From positions 1 to 64,000 of the forward strand of contig NZ_LAZX01000093.1 in NCBI RefSeq assembly GCF_000980895.1: DNA of 64,000 nucleotides, given 5' to 3'. How positions within the stretch are numbered: position 1 is the first letter of the stretch; each line of letters opens with the position of its first letter. Positions 36,989 to 44,664 of the stretch are shown one piece after another. Made by a program: the position numbers and the translations under genes. Under the pieces are notes generated by a model, which saw only the letters and a program-made list of their open reading frames with translations, was not told the origin of the DNA and searched no databases. The DNA comes from Sphingomonas sp. Ag1. Its GTDB lineage: Bacteria > Pseudomonadota > Alphaproteobacteria > Sphingomonadales > Sphingomonadaceae.

Positions 36989-37657
36989 TCAGGCGGCGAC
37001 GATTGCCGGGCGCAGCGTCATCAGATCGCGCTGATAGCCCATCAGCTTTTCCTCGATCGCGGCGCTATATTCGGGCGTCGCCGCGCCGCGCAGCACCAGC
37101 GCATAGCCGTAGCTGACATGCGCCTCGATCTCCTGCACGTCGATCGCGCCGAGCACCCAGGCGAGCATCGCGGCGACATAGACGCCGTCGAGCGCGTGGA
37201 GCAGCGGATCAAGCTCCAGCCCCGGCAGCAGCGCGCCTTCGTTGCGCGCCTCCCCCAGGAGCGAGAACCAGAAGCCGTAGCGCTGCGGCGACTGAAGCTC
37301 ACCGCGCAATTCCTTGCTGTCGAAGCGCAGCGCCTCGGTCCACAGGGTGCGGTAGAAATCGGGGTCGTCGGCGAGATAGGCGATGGTGATCGACACTGCC
37401 TGGAAGATGCGGTCGACCGGGCCGACGCTGCGCAATTGCGAGAAGCGTTCGTGGAATTCGCGCACGTCCTCCAGCAAGGCGATGACGATCGCGCGTTTCG
37501 AGCCGAACAGATTGTAGGGCGTGGTGAGCGACACGCCGGCGCGCGCGGCGATGGCGCGCATCGACAGCCCGGTGTCGCCGGTTTCCTTGATCAGATCGCG
37601 GGCGGCCGCGATGATGCGGTGGCGACGCTCAGCCTTCGCCTCCTCGCGGCGGCTCAT
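36989..37657 (-). CDS. TetR/AcrR family transcriptional regulator
   Basis: Protein of 222 residues with an N-terminal TetR helix-turn-helix: RRHRIIAAARDLIKETGDTG then MRAIAARAGVSLTTPYNLFGSK. The C-terminal ligand domain is not recognisable beyond the family. It is divergent from the flavin monooxygenase gene, with a 157-base gap that holds the AACATGTT-containing motif also found at 41514. It is the obvious candidate regulator of the block to 43.7 kb. Confidence 0.92.
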   Translation of the reverse strand: MSRREEAKAERRHRIIAAARDLIKETGDTGLSMRAIAARAGVSLTTPYNLFGSKRAIVIALLEDVREFHERFSQLRSVGPVDRIFQAVSITIAYLADDPDFYRTLWTEALRFDSKELRGELQSPQRYGFWFSLLGEARNEGALLPGLELDPLLHALDGVYVAAMLAWVLGAIDVQEIEAHVSYGYALVLRGAATPEYSAAIEEKLMGYQRDLMTLRPAIVAA

Positions 37658-37729
37658 CCGTAATTCCTCTGCATGGCATGGACCCTAGGCACCCCGTCCC
37701 TTAGCCGCAACGCCGCGCCGGGGCAAATT

Positions 37730-37742
37730 ATCATAACATGTT
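37730..37742 (-). promoter_or_regulatory. Shared operator candidate, copy 1
   Basis: On the reverse strand this reads AACATGTTATGAT, identical over 13 bases to 41514-41526. Its core AACATGTT is a perfect palindrome and TATGAT resembles a -10 box pointing toward tetR. It lies 73 bases from tetR and 73 bases from the monooxygenase start. Binding by the TetR protein and autoregulation are inferred. Confidence 0.6.
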
Positions 37743-37814
37743 GCAGAATCCATATGGCCTCCGCCGGTGGTGCGGCGTAGCATCGCCGCCAAACAGGGCA
37801 GGAGGAGAGAAGAG

Positions 37815-39032
37815 ATGGCGGGAGAGAGGATTCGCTTCGGGGCGTTCATTGCGCCCTTCCACCCGTTGAACGAGAACCCGACGCTGGCGCTGGAGCGCGA
37901 CCTGGATCTCGTCGTCCACATGGACAAACTGGGTTATGATGAGGCGTGGCTGGGCGAGCATCATTCGGCCGGCTACGAACTGATCGCCAGCCCCGAATTG
38001 TTCATCGCCACCGTGGCGGAGCGGACGCGGCACATCCGACTGGGGACCGGCGTGTCGTCGCTGCCGTACCACCACCCGTTGATGCTGGCGGACCGGATCA
38101 ACCAGCTGGACCATATCACCCGCGGGCGCGTGATGTTCGGCGTCGGGCCGGGCGCGCTGCCGTCGGACGCGTTCATGATGGGCATTCCCGTCGCCAAGCA
38201 GCGCGACCGGATGGACGAGGCGATCGACGTGCTCGTCCCGCTGCTGCGCGGTGAGCAGGTGACGAAGAAGACCGACTGGTTCGAGCTGAACGAGGCGCGG
38301 TTGCAGATGCTGCCGTACAGCCGCCCCTCGGTGGAGATCAGCGTGGCGAGCCAGGTGTCGCCATCGGGCGCGACGGCGGCGGGGCGGCACGGCCTGGGGC
38401 TGCTGTCGATCGGCGCCACGCAAAGCGGCGGGTTCAATGCGCTGGCGTCCAACTGGGCGATCGCCGAGCAGCAGGCGGCCGATAGCGGCACGCGCGTCGA
38501 CCGTAGTCAGTGGCGGCTGGTCGGGCCGATGCATGTCGCCGCGACGCGCGAGGAGGCGCGTGCGCAGGTGCGCTTCGGCCTCGACAAATGGCTGTACTAT
38601 TTCCGTGAGGTGGCGGCGCTGCCGCTCGCCCCGGCGGATGGCAGCGACCCGGTCGACGCCTTGGTCAATTCTGGCATGGCGGTGATCGGCACGCCCGAGG
38701 ATGCGATGAAGCAGATCGAGCGGCTGCGCGAGCAATCGGGCGGGTTCGGCGCGTTCCTGATGATGGACCACAATTGGGCCGAATGGGACAATAAGAAGAA
38801 ATCCTATGAGCTGATCGCGCGCTACGTCATGCCGGCGGTGAACGGGGTGAATGCCAATCGCGAGGCGTCGATCGAATGGGCGGCGGCGAACCGCCCCCGC
38901 TTCATCGGCGAGGCGCAGGCGGCGGTCGGCGCGCGGCTGGCGGACCATATCCAGAAGAAGGGGACGGAGAATATCCGCCCCGAAATCCTGGCCGCGATGG
39001 GCCTCGACAAGAAATCGGAGGCGGCGGAATGA
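37815..39032 (+). CDS. LLM-class flavin-dependent monooxygenase
   Basis: Luciferase-like TIM-barrel oxygenase of 405 residues. FMNH2-binding family segments include EAWLGEHHSAGYELIASPE, GTGVSSLPYHHPLMLADRINQLDHI and GRVMFGVGPGALPSDAFMMG. Relatives include limonene 1,2-monooxygenase-type enzymes that need a separate flavin reductase. ATG at 37815 follows GGAGGAGA. It overlaps the SDR gene by four bases. The substrate is unknown; with the epoxide hydrolase downstream, an alkene is a reasonable guess. Confidence 0.9.
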   Translation: MAGERIRFGAFIAPFHPLNENPTLALERDLDLVVHMDKLGYDEAWLGEHHSAGYELIASPELFIATVAERTRHIRLGTGVSSLPYHHPLMLADRINQLDHITRGRVMFGVGPGALPSDAFMMGIPVAKQRDRMDEAIDVLVPLLRGEQVTKKTDWFELNEARLQMLPYSRPSVEISVASQVSPSGATAAGRHGLGLLSIGATQSGGFNALASNWAIAEQQAADSGTRVDRSQWRLVGPMHVAATREEARAQVRFGLDKWLYYFREVAALPLAPADGSDPVDALVNSGMAVIGTPEDAMKQIERLREQSGGFGAFLMMDHNWAEWDNKKKSYELIARYVMPAVNGVNANREASIEWAAANRPRFIGEAQAAVGARLADHIQKKGTENIRPEILAAMGLDKKSEAAE

Positions 39033-39889
39033 GCGGCGCGAGCGAGGGCGCGCGCGCCAATGGGCGCAAGGCGATCTTCATCACCGGGGCGGCATCGGGC
39101 ATGGGGCTGGAGACCGCCCGGCTGTTCGCCCGCGAAGGCTGGTTCGTCGGCGGGGTGGACGTCAACGAGGCGGGGCTGGCGCGGCTGAAGGAAGAGCTGG
39201 GCGCGGACAATTGCCTCGTCCAGCGGCTCGATGTCACTGATCGCGCGGCGTATCGCGCGGCGCTCGACGCCTTTGCCGCGTGCACCGACGGCAAGCTCGA
39301 CCTGCTCTACAACAATGCCGGGATCGGGCGGGGCGGGCCGTTCGCCGACCAGCCGTGGGATGATGTGCTGGCGGTGGTACAGGTCAATTTCATTGGCGTG
39401 CTGACCGGCATCCATCTGGCGATTCCGCTGCTGAAGGCGACGCCGGGGTCGCTGTGCTTCACCACATCCTCCTCGTCGGCGACCTATGGCATGCCGATGA
39501 TCGCGGTCTATTCGGCGACGAAGCATGCGGTGAAGGGGCTGACCGAGGCGCTGGCGATCGAGCTGAAGCCCTATGGCGTGCGCGTCGCCGACGTGTTGCC
39601 GGCGCTGATCGATACGCCGATCCTGCCGGAAGGCGCGGCGGCGAGCGCGCCCAAGGCCGGCGTGTTCCGCGCCATTCCGCCACGGGAAGTCGCCGAGACG
39701 GTGTGGGAGGCGTATCACAGCGACACATTGCACTGGTACGTGCCGCGCGAGCTGGTGCGGCTGGACCATATGGCGGCGCTGGAGCCGGAGCGGACGCGCG
39801 ACGAGATGGCGGCGGGCAAATTGTTTGCGACGATCGACGCCGAGGTTGCTGCCGCGACGCCGATCCCGATCGGCGCCACCGCCGGATGA
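39029..39889 (+). CDS. Short-chain dehydrogenase/reductase
   Basis: Classical SDR of 286 residues. The cofactor loop is TGAASGMG at 19-26, with NNAGIG near 95 and the catalytic Tyr161-x3-Lys165 in VYSATKHAV preceded by TSSSSATYG. The Asp after the second strand (GGVDVNE) favours NAD. ATG overlaps the monooxygenase stop (ATGA), so the two enzymes are translationally coupled and probably act on the same pathway. Confidence 0.93.
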   Translation: MSGASEGARANGRKAIFITGAASGMGLETARLFAREGWFVGGVDVNEAGLARLKEELGADNCLVQRLDVTDRAAYRAALDAFAACTDGKLDLLYNNAGIGRGGPFADQPWDDVLAVVQVNFIGVLTGIHLAIPLLKATPGSLCFTTSSSSATYGMPMIAVYSATKHAVKGLTEALAIELKPYGVRVADVLPALIDTPILPEGAAASAPKAGVFRAIPPREVAETVWEAYHSDTLHWYVPRELVRLDHMAALEPERTRDEMAAGKLFATIDAEVAAATPIPIGATAG

Positions 39890-39895
39890 GGCGTG

Positions 39896-39920
39896 GGGCG
39901 CGCGGGCACGCGGCGCGCCC
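39896..39920. terminator. Hairpin between SDR and FAD oxidoreductase genes
   Basis: GGGCGCGC (39896-39903) pairs with GCGCGCCC (39913-39920) with a 9-base loop, between two converging genes. An alternative fold pairs GCACG with CGTGC further right. Likely a shared terminator without a T run. Confidence 0.45.
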
Positions 39921-39929
39921 GTGCTGCCG

Positions 39930-41450
39930 TCAGGCGGCGAGCATGTCCGCCTGTGGATCGAGCCCCAGCCGCGCCATCAGTTCGGGGCGGTCCGGGCCGG
40001 GGACGGGCGCATAGGCCGCGGCATTGCGCCGTCGCCCGCGCGCCCAATAGCTCAGTACCTTGCTGAGGTTGGCGGGGCGTTTCAGCCATGCCTCGGGATG
40101 TTCGAGCATGTGGAAGCCGCGCATCATCGCGCGCATCAGATTGATGTCGGATCGCGCCGCGATGGTGATACCGTCGTCGACGAAGCTCTTGGCGAGGCGC
40201 GCCTTGACGCGCGGGCGATGGCCGGGCGTCAGCGTCGCGCGCGCGCGGCGGATGGCGGAGCGATCCTGTTTCAGCATCAGGTCGTAATAGGGCTTCACCT
40301 CTGCGCGGATGCCGCCGTCATAGACCAGCAGGCGCGCGGCAGGATCGCTGCCCGAATCGAGCGCGCGGCGCAGCACGCCCGCGCTGACCGCAGCGAGCGA
40401 ACAGCCGCGGCCATAGAGCGGGTTGGTGCGTACCAAGGCGTCGCCAATCGCGAAATAGCCGAGCACGGCCGGTCGCCCGTCCGTGACGAGGCTGCGCCAC
40501 CGGCTGTGGAGGTCGCCCATGCCGATGACCTTGCCGACCGGTTCCGATTTTGCCGGATCGACCCAGGGCGCCATGCCCGGCATCGCCATGCAGATGCGCT
40601 GGAACATGTCGCCGTCCATCACCGCGCGGCGCAGGCCGTGTTCGATCTCCGGCACGCACAGCGTGATCGAGAAACGATGGTTGTCGGCCGGAAAGACGCC
40701 GAACTTCAGATAGCCAAGGTCCCCCGAGGCGGCGATCTCGCCGCGCGGCGGCTCCTCCTGCCCGTCGTGGAGGCGGTAGTGGCGGGTGAAATAGAGCACG
40801 CCGGCGGTCTCCGCCGCTTCGCCGATCGGTGCGCCGGCCTTGATCAATTGCTCGATCAGATTGGCCGCCTTGCCGCCAGCGTCGACCACCACGTCGGCGC
40901 GGATTTCCTCGCGCCCGTTGACGGTATCGGCGATTACCCCGGTGACGTGGATCAGGCCCGAGCCGTCGCGATCCTGGATAAGCTCGCGCACCTTCACCCC
41001 GCTGCGGATCGTGACGCCGGGAAGCTGCTCCACATAGCGGCGGATGACGAGTTCGATCGTCGTGCGCCGGCTGGTGATGATGGTCAGATCCTCATCCCCC
41101 GGCGCGGGCACGTAGCGCGCGCGCAGTGCGGGCGGCAGCATGTCCGGGAAGGCGATGTCGCGGCACCCGGCGGCGTAGAGATCGGCGAGCAGCTGGGGAT
41201 GTTCGTCGCGGATGATGTTGCGTAGCCGGGCGAGGAAGGCGTGGCTCTGCCGCAGCTGGCCGACGCCGCGGCGCTGCCACTGGTCGAACGCCACATCAGG
41301 GCCACCCTCCGGCGGGGCGTCGTCACGTTCCAGCAGCAGCAGCCGGCGCGTGCCGCCGCCCAGCCGCAGCGCAGTGCACAGCCCCGCAATCCCCGCGCCG
41401 ACCACAATAACCTGTTCCTGCAGCCTGCCGGGCACGCTGTTGCCGACCAT
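39930..41450 (-). CDS. FAD-dependent oxidoreductase/monooxygenase-like protein
   Basis: Flavoprotein of 506 residues. It begins with the Rossmann loop VIVVGAGIAGLCTALRL and has the late GDALVRTNPLYGRGCSLAA motif of group A flavoprotein monooxygenases, which binds the FAD ribityl chain. DVVVDAGGKAANL is the middle motif. No Baeyer-Villiger fingerprint is seen. It starts at 41450 after GGAGGG and is divergent from the alcohol dehydrogenase, sharing the second copy of the 13-base motif. Confidence 0.87.
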   Translation of the reverse strand: MVGNSVPGRLQEQVIVVGAGIAGLCTALRLGGGTRRLLLLERDDAPPEGGPDVAFDQWQRRGVGQLRQSHAFLARLRNIIRDEHPQLLADLYAAGCRDIAFPDMLPPALRARYVPAPGDEDLTIITSRRTTIELVIRRYVEQLPGVTIRSGVKVRELIQDRDGSGLIHVTGVIADTVNGREEIRADVVVDAGGKAANLIEQLIKAGAPIGEAAETAGVLYFTRHYRLHDGQEEPPRGEIAASGDLGYLKFGVFPADNHRFSITLCVPEIEHGLRRAVMDGDMFQRICMAMPGMAPWVDPAKSEPVGKVIGMGDLHSRWRSLVTDGRPAVLGYFAIGDALVRTNPLYGRGCSLAAVSAGVLRRALDSGSDPAARLLVYDGGIRAEVKPYYDLMLKQDRSAIRRARATLTPGHRPRVKARLAKSFVDDGITIAARSDINLMRAMMRGFHMLEHPEAWLKRPANLSKVLSYWARGRRRNAAAYAPVPGPDRPELMARLGLDPQADMLAA

Positions 41451-41513
41451 TCGTCCCTCCGCCCATGATTGACGGCCGGATACGCCAAATACCGATCACG
41501 TGCAATAAATACG

Positions 41514-41526
41514 AACATGTTATGAT
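41514..41526 (+). promoter_or_regulatory. Shared operator candidate, copy 2
   Basis: AACATGTTATGAT on the forward strand is identical to the reverse-strand sequence at 37742-37730. The palindromic core AACATGTT is followed by TATGAT toward the alcohol dehydrogenase, and the reverse strand has TATAAT (41530-41525) toward the FAD gene. The copy lies in the divergent gap of the same cluster, as expected for one regulator controlling both promoters. Confidence 0.6.
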
Positions 41527-41615
41527 TATAAGGGTTGCGCCGGACGAGGGCGCGCGCCACCATGCGACGCATGATCCGCCGGAACAGGCCGGACGACAGG
41601 AGAGGGTGGCTCGCG

Positions 41616-42698
41616 ATGCGCGCAGTGGTGAGACGCAACAAGCAATTGGTGTGTGACGAGGTACCCGATCCGACGCCGGGCCAGGGCGAGGTGCTGGTCA
41701 AGACGCTGGCCTGCGGCATCTGCGGTTCCGACCTTCACGCCGTCCATTCGTTCGAGAACATGCTGGAACTGGGCGAGCGGACCGGCGAGAAATCGCGCAC
41801 CGACCCGTCCAAGGACATGATCTTCGGCCATGAATTCTCCGCCGAGATCCTCGATCATGGCCCGGGATCGGCGAAGACACTGAAGGCGGGGACTCGCGTC
41901 GTTTCCATGCCGATCGCGATGAAGCCGCAGGGCTATGAGGCGATCGGTTATTCGAACAATTATCCCGGCGGCTACAGCGAGCAGATGGTGCTGAGCGAGG
42001 CGATGCTGATCGCGGTGCCCAACGGGCTCAGCGACGTGCAGGCCGCGATGACCGAGCCGTTCGCGGTGGGTGAACATGCCGTCGCTATGTCGGCGGCGGG
42101 AGCGGACACGGTGAACCTCGTCATCGGGTGCGGGCCGGTGGGCCTGGCGGTGATCGCGGCGCTGAAATCGCGCGGGCTGGGCCCGGTGGTGGCGGCCGAC
42201 TTCTCACCCGCGCGGCGCGCGGTGGCGGAGAAGATGGGCGCCGACATCATCGTCGATCCGGCAAAGGAATCGCCGCACACCAAGTGGAGCGAGCTGGGCG
42301 TGCCGCGCACCTCGTCCGAGCGGATGGCGGCGATGATGAGCGGTCAGGCCGGCAAGAAGGCGATCGTGTTCGAATGCGTCGGCGTGCCCGGCGTGCTGCA
42401 GAACATCATCGAATCGGTGCCGGTGGGCACGCAGGTGATCGTGGTCGGCGTGTGCATGGAAACCGACAAGATCGAGCCGTTCCTGTGCATCAACAAGCAG
42501 ATCGATTTCCGTTTCGTGCTTGGCTACACCGCGGGCGAATTTGCCGCGACGCTGGTCAATATCGCGGATGGCAGGATCGACGTGCTGCCGGCGATCACCG
42601 ACGAGGTCGGGCTGGATGACGTCGCCGCCGCCTTTGCCGCGCTGGCCGACCCGGAGAAACAGTGCAAGGTCGTCGTCCGGCCGGAGTTGCGGGCATGA
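41616..42698 (+). CDS. Zinc-dependent alcohol dehydrogenase (MDR family)
   Basis: Medium-chain dehydrogenase of 360 residues. Catalytic zinc residues are in CGICGSDLH (Cys36) and GHE at 71-73; the cofactor loop GCGPVGLAVIAAL follows. The four-cysteine structural zinc lobe is missing from the 80-110 region, as in several subfamilies. ATG at 41616 follows AGGAGAGG. It overlaps the hydrolase gene by four bases (ATGA), so they are cotranscribed. Confidence 0.92.
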   Translation: MRAVVRRNKQLVCDEVPDPTPGQGEVLVKTLACGICGSDLHAVHSFENMLELGERTGEKSRTDPSKDMIFGHEFSAEILDHGPGSAKTLKAGTRVVSMPIAMKPQGYEAIGYSNNYPGGYSEQMVLSEAMLIAVPNGLSDVQAAMTEPFAVGEHAVAMSAAGADTVNLVIGCGPVGLAVIAALKSRGLGPVVAADFSPARRAVAEKMGADIIVDPAKESPHTKWSELGVPRTSSERMAAMMSGQAGKKAIVFECVGVPGVLQNIIESVPVGTQVIVVGVCMETDKIEPFLCINKQIDFRFVLGYTAGEFAATLVNIADGRIDVLPAITDEVGLDDVAAAFAALADPEKQCKVVVRPELRA

Positions 42699-43711
42699 GC
42701 GCCGCGATGAACGATGCGATGGAAGCGCCGCGCGCGCTCGCAGAGGCGATGCCGCCGGTGCAATACGCCGACACCAACGGCATCCGCATGGCCTATTATG
42801 AGGTCGGGCCACGGGGCGAGGGCGTTCCGGTCATCTTCTGCCACGGCTTTCCCGAACTGGCGTTTTCGTGGCGGCACCAGCTGGCGGCGTTCGAGAAGGC
42901 GGGGCGCTGGGCGATCGCGCCCGACCAGCGCGGCTATGGGCTGACCAGCCGGCCGGAGAAGGTCGAGGATTATGACCTGGAGCATCTGACCGCCGACATC
43001 GCCGGGTTGATGGACGCGCTGGGTATCGAAAAAGCGGTTCCCTGCGGCCATGACTGGGGCGGGATGGTCGTGTGGCAATTCGCGCTGCGTTATCCGGAGC
43101 GGTGCGCGGGGGTGATCGGGGTCAACACGCCGTTCCTGCCGCGCGGCGAGAATGATCCGATCGCCGCGATGCGCCACGTCTATGGCGATGACATGTACAT
43201 CGTCTGGTTCCAGAAGCCGGGGGAGGCGGATGCCGCGCTGGGCGCCGACCCGGAACGGTCGATGCGCTATTTCATGCGCAAGCCGATGCTGACGCTGAAG
43301 GAATATGAGAAGCTGCCGGCCGAGCAGCGCACGCTGGCGCTGGGCGAAGGGCTGAAGCTGTACGACCCGGCGACCGACCAGCAGCAATTCCTGAGCGACG
43401 ACGAGATTGCGGCCTTTGCGCAGACCTTTGCCGCGACCGGCTTCACCGGCGGGATCAACTGGTACCGCAATTTCACACGCAACTGGCAGGCCTCGGCGGA
43501 CCTCGTCGAGAAGGTCGAGGTGCCGTCATTGATGGTGATGGCGGAAAATGACGTGGTGCTGAGCCCGGCGATGGCCGAGGGGATGGAACGCTACGTGCCG
43601 GATCTGGACAAGGTGCTCGTCGAGAAATCGGGCCATTGGACGCAGCAGGAATATCCCGACGAGGTGAACCGCGCGATCCTGGGCTGGATGGACAAGCGCT
43701 TTCCGCGCTGA
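42695..43711 (+). CDS. Epoxide-hydrolase-type alpha/beta hydrolase
   Basis: Protein of 338 residues. It has the epoxide hydrolase motif HGFPE at 50-54 followed by SWRHQ, the nucleophilic Asp120 in GHDWGG, and the late catalytic His in SGHWTQQEYP. An Asp nucleophile plus HGFPE distinguishes this group from esterases; haloalkane dehalogenases share GHDWGG but usually lack the HGxP-x-SWRHQ pattern. It probably opens an epoxide made by the monooxygenase upstream. Substrate unknown. Confidence 0.9.
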   Translation: MSAAMNDAMEAPRALAEAMPPVQYADTNGIRMAYYEVGPRGEGVPVIFCHGFPELAFSWRHQLAAFEKAGRWAIAPDQRGYGLTSRPEKVEDYDLEHLTADIAGLMDALGIEKAVPCGHDWGGMVVWQFALRYPERCAGVIGVNTPFLPRGENDPIAAMRHVYGDDMYIVWFQKPGEADAALGADPERSMRYFMRKPMLTLKEYEKLPAEQRTLALGEGLKLYDPATDQQQFLSDDEIAAFAQTFAATGFTGGINWYRNFTRNWQASADLVEKVEVPSLMVMAENDVVLSPAMAEGMERYVPDLDKVLVEKSGHWTQQEYPDEVNRAILGWMDKRFPR

Positions 43712-43716
43712 ACGAC

Positions 43717-43738
43717 GGCGGGAGGAGGGGCTCCCGCC
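43717..43738 (+). terminator. Terminator candidate after the epoxide hydrolase
   Basis: GGCGGGAG (43717-43724) pairs with CTCCCGCC (43731-43738) around a 6-base loop, directly after the stop. The rest of the gap to 43844 shows nothing else recognisable. Confidence 0.5.
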
Positions 43739-43844
43739 CGTTCATCTGGGCCTGTCGGCGCCGAACCGCGGCACTCCACGTCGGTTCGGATCGCCGGCAG
43801 GCTCTTTCTTGTTTTGCGTCCGGTTCTGACCGCGCGTCTGAGCG

Positions 43845-44525
43845 TCAGTCGGCGAAGCCGACGAAGCGGGCCGCCTCGCTCACCGGCTTGCGGCGCGACA
43901 CGACCGCATTGGCGGGGAAGCTGTCATCGGGCCAGCCCATGGCGACACAGGTCTGAATTACCTGATCGTCGGGGATGCCGGCATGTTCGCGCACTACCGG
44001 TGATTGCATGATCCCCTGGCTGTTGATGACGCAGCCCAGCCCGCGCGACCAGGCGGCGTTGACCAATGCGGTGGTGACCGCGCCGCAATCGAACGGCGCG
44101 ATGTCACTGCCCAGCAGCACGCGATCATAGGTGATGACGATCGAGACGGGGGCGTCGAACTGGCGGAAGCCGCGCAGCACCCAATCGTGCCGCTTCGCCT
44201 TGTCCTCGCGCGCGATGTCCATCGCGCCGAACAATTGCTTGGCGATTTCGATCTGCCGCTCGCGGTGGACGCCGCCATAATCCTCGCCCAGCCGGAATTC
44301 GCGCGAATGGGGCACGCCGGCGAGGTTGCGCTCGGTATTGCCCTCACGAATGCGGTCGAGCGGTTCGCCGGTGACGACGGTGAAGTTCCACGGCTGCGTG
44401 TTGAGCGAGGAGGGGGAGCGCATGGCGAGCGCCAGCACTTCCTCGATCAGCGCGCGGGGGACGGGATCGGGCTTGAACCCGCGAATGCTGCGGCGGCCGT
44501 TCACGACGTCGTCATAGGTCTGCAT
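43845..44525 (-). CDS. Nitroreductase family protein
   Basis: FMN-dependent reductase of 226 residues with the family start VVNGRRSIRGFKPDPVP, LAMRSPSSLNTQPWNF and the late CVAMGWPDDSFPANAV. Such enzymes reduce nitro groups or quinones with NAD(P)H. It could supply reduced flavin to a partner oxygenase, but nothing in the sequence shows this. ATG at 44525 was chosen over a longer frame. It is convergent with the epoxide hydrolase. Confidence 0.92.
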   Translation of the reverse strand: MQTYDDVVNGRRSIRGFKPDPVPRALIEEVLALAMRSPSSLNTQPWNFTVVTGEPLDRIREGNTERNLAGVPHSREFRLGEDYGGVHRERQIEIAKQLFGAMDIAREDKAKRHDWVLRGFRQFDAPVSIVITYDRVLLGSDIAPFDCGAVTTALVNAAWSRGLGCVINSQGIMQSPVVREHAGIPDDQVIQTCVAMGWPDDSFPANAVVSRRKPVSEAARFVGFAD

Positions 44526-44582
44526 TGGTGCCTCTCCCGTATTTGCCCCGACCCCTAACACAAACGCCACCGCCGCAAAGGC

Positions 44583-44603
44583 GCAGGATCGACGGGATCC
44601 TGC
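44583..44603 (-). terminator. Hairpin after the DUF885 gene
   Basis: GCAGGATC (44583-44590) pairs perfectly with GATCCTGC (44596-44603) around GACGG. It lies 62 bases past the DUF885 stop on the reverse strand and upstream of the nitroreductase. Termination is plausible; no long T run follows. Confidence 0.45.
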
Positions 44604-44664
44604 CTCCTTAGCGAGGGTGGCGCAGGTGGCGGCGCAGATGGCGGCGCGGAAAGGCGCGGCGGCG

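Noticed and set aside
39930..41450. Baeyer-Villiger monooxygenase completing a limonene-type pathway
   Set aside because: The FAD protein has a single N-terminal Rossmann motif and a GDA motif of group A enzymes, and lacks the FxGxxxHxxxW fingerprint.
36989..44525. Horizontal island
   Set aside because: The cluster looks accessory, but I see no integrase, tRNA boundary, direct repeats or clear drop in GC apart from the short promoter regions.
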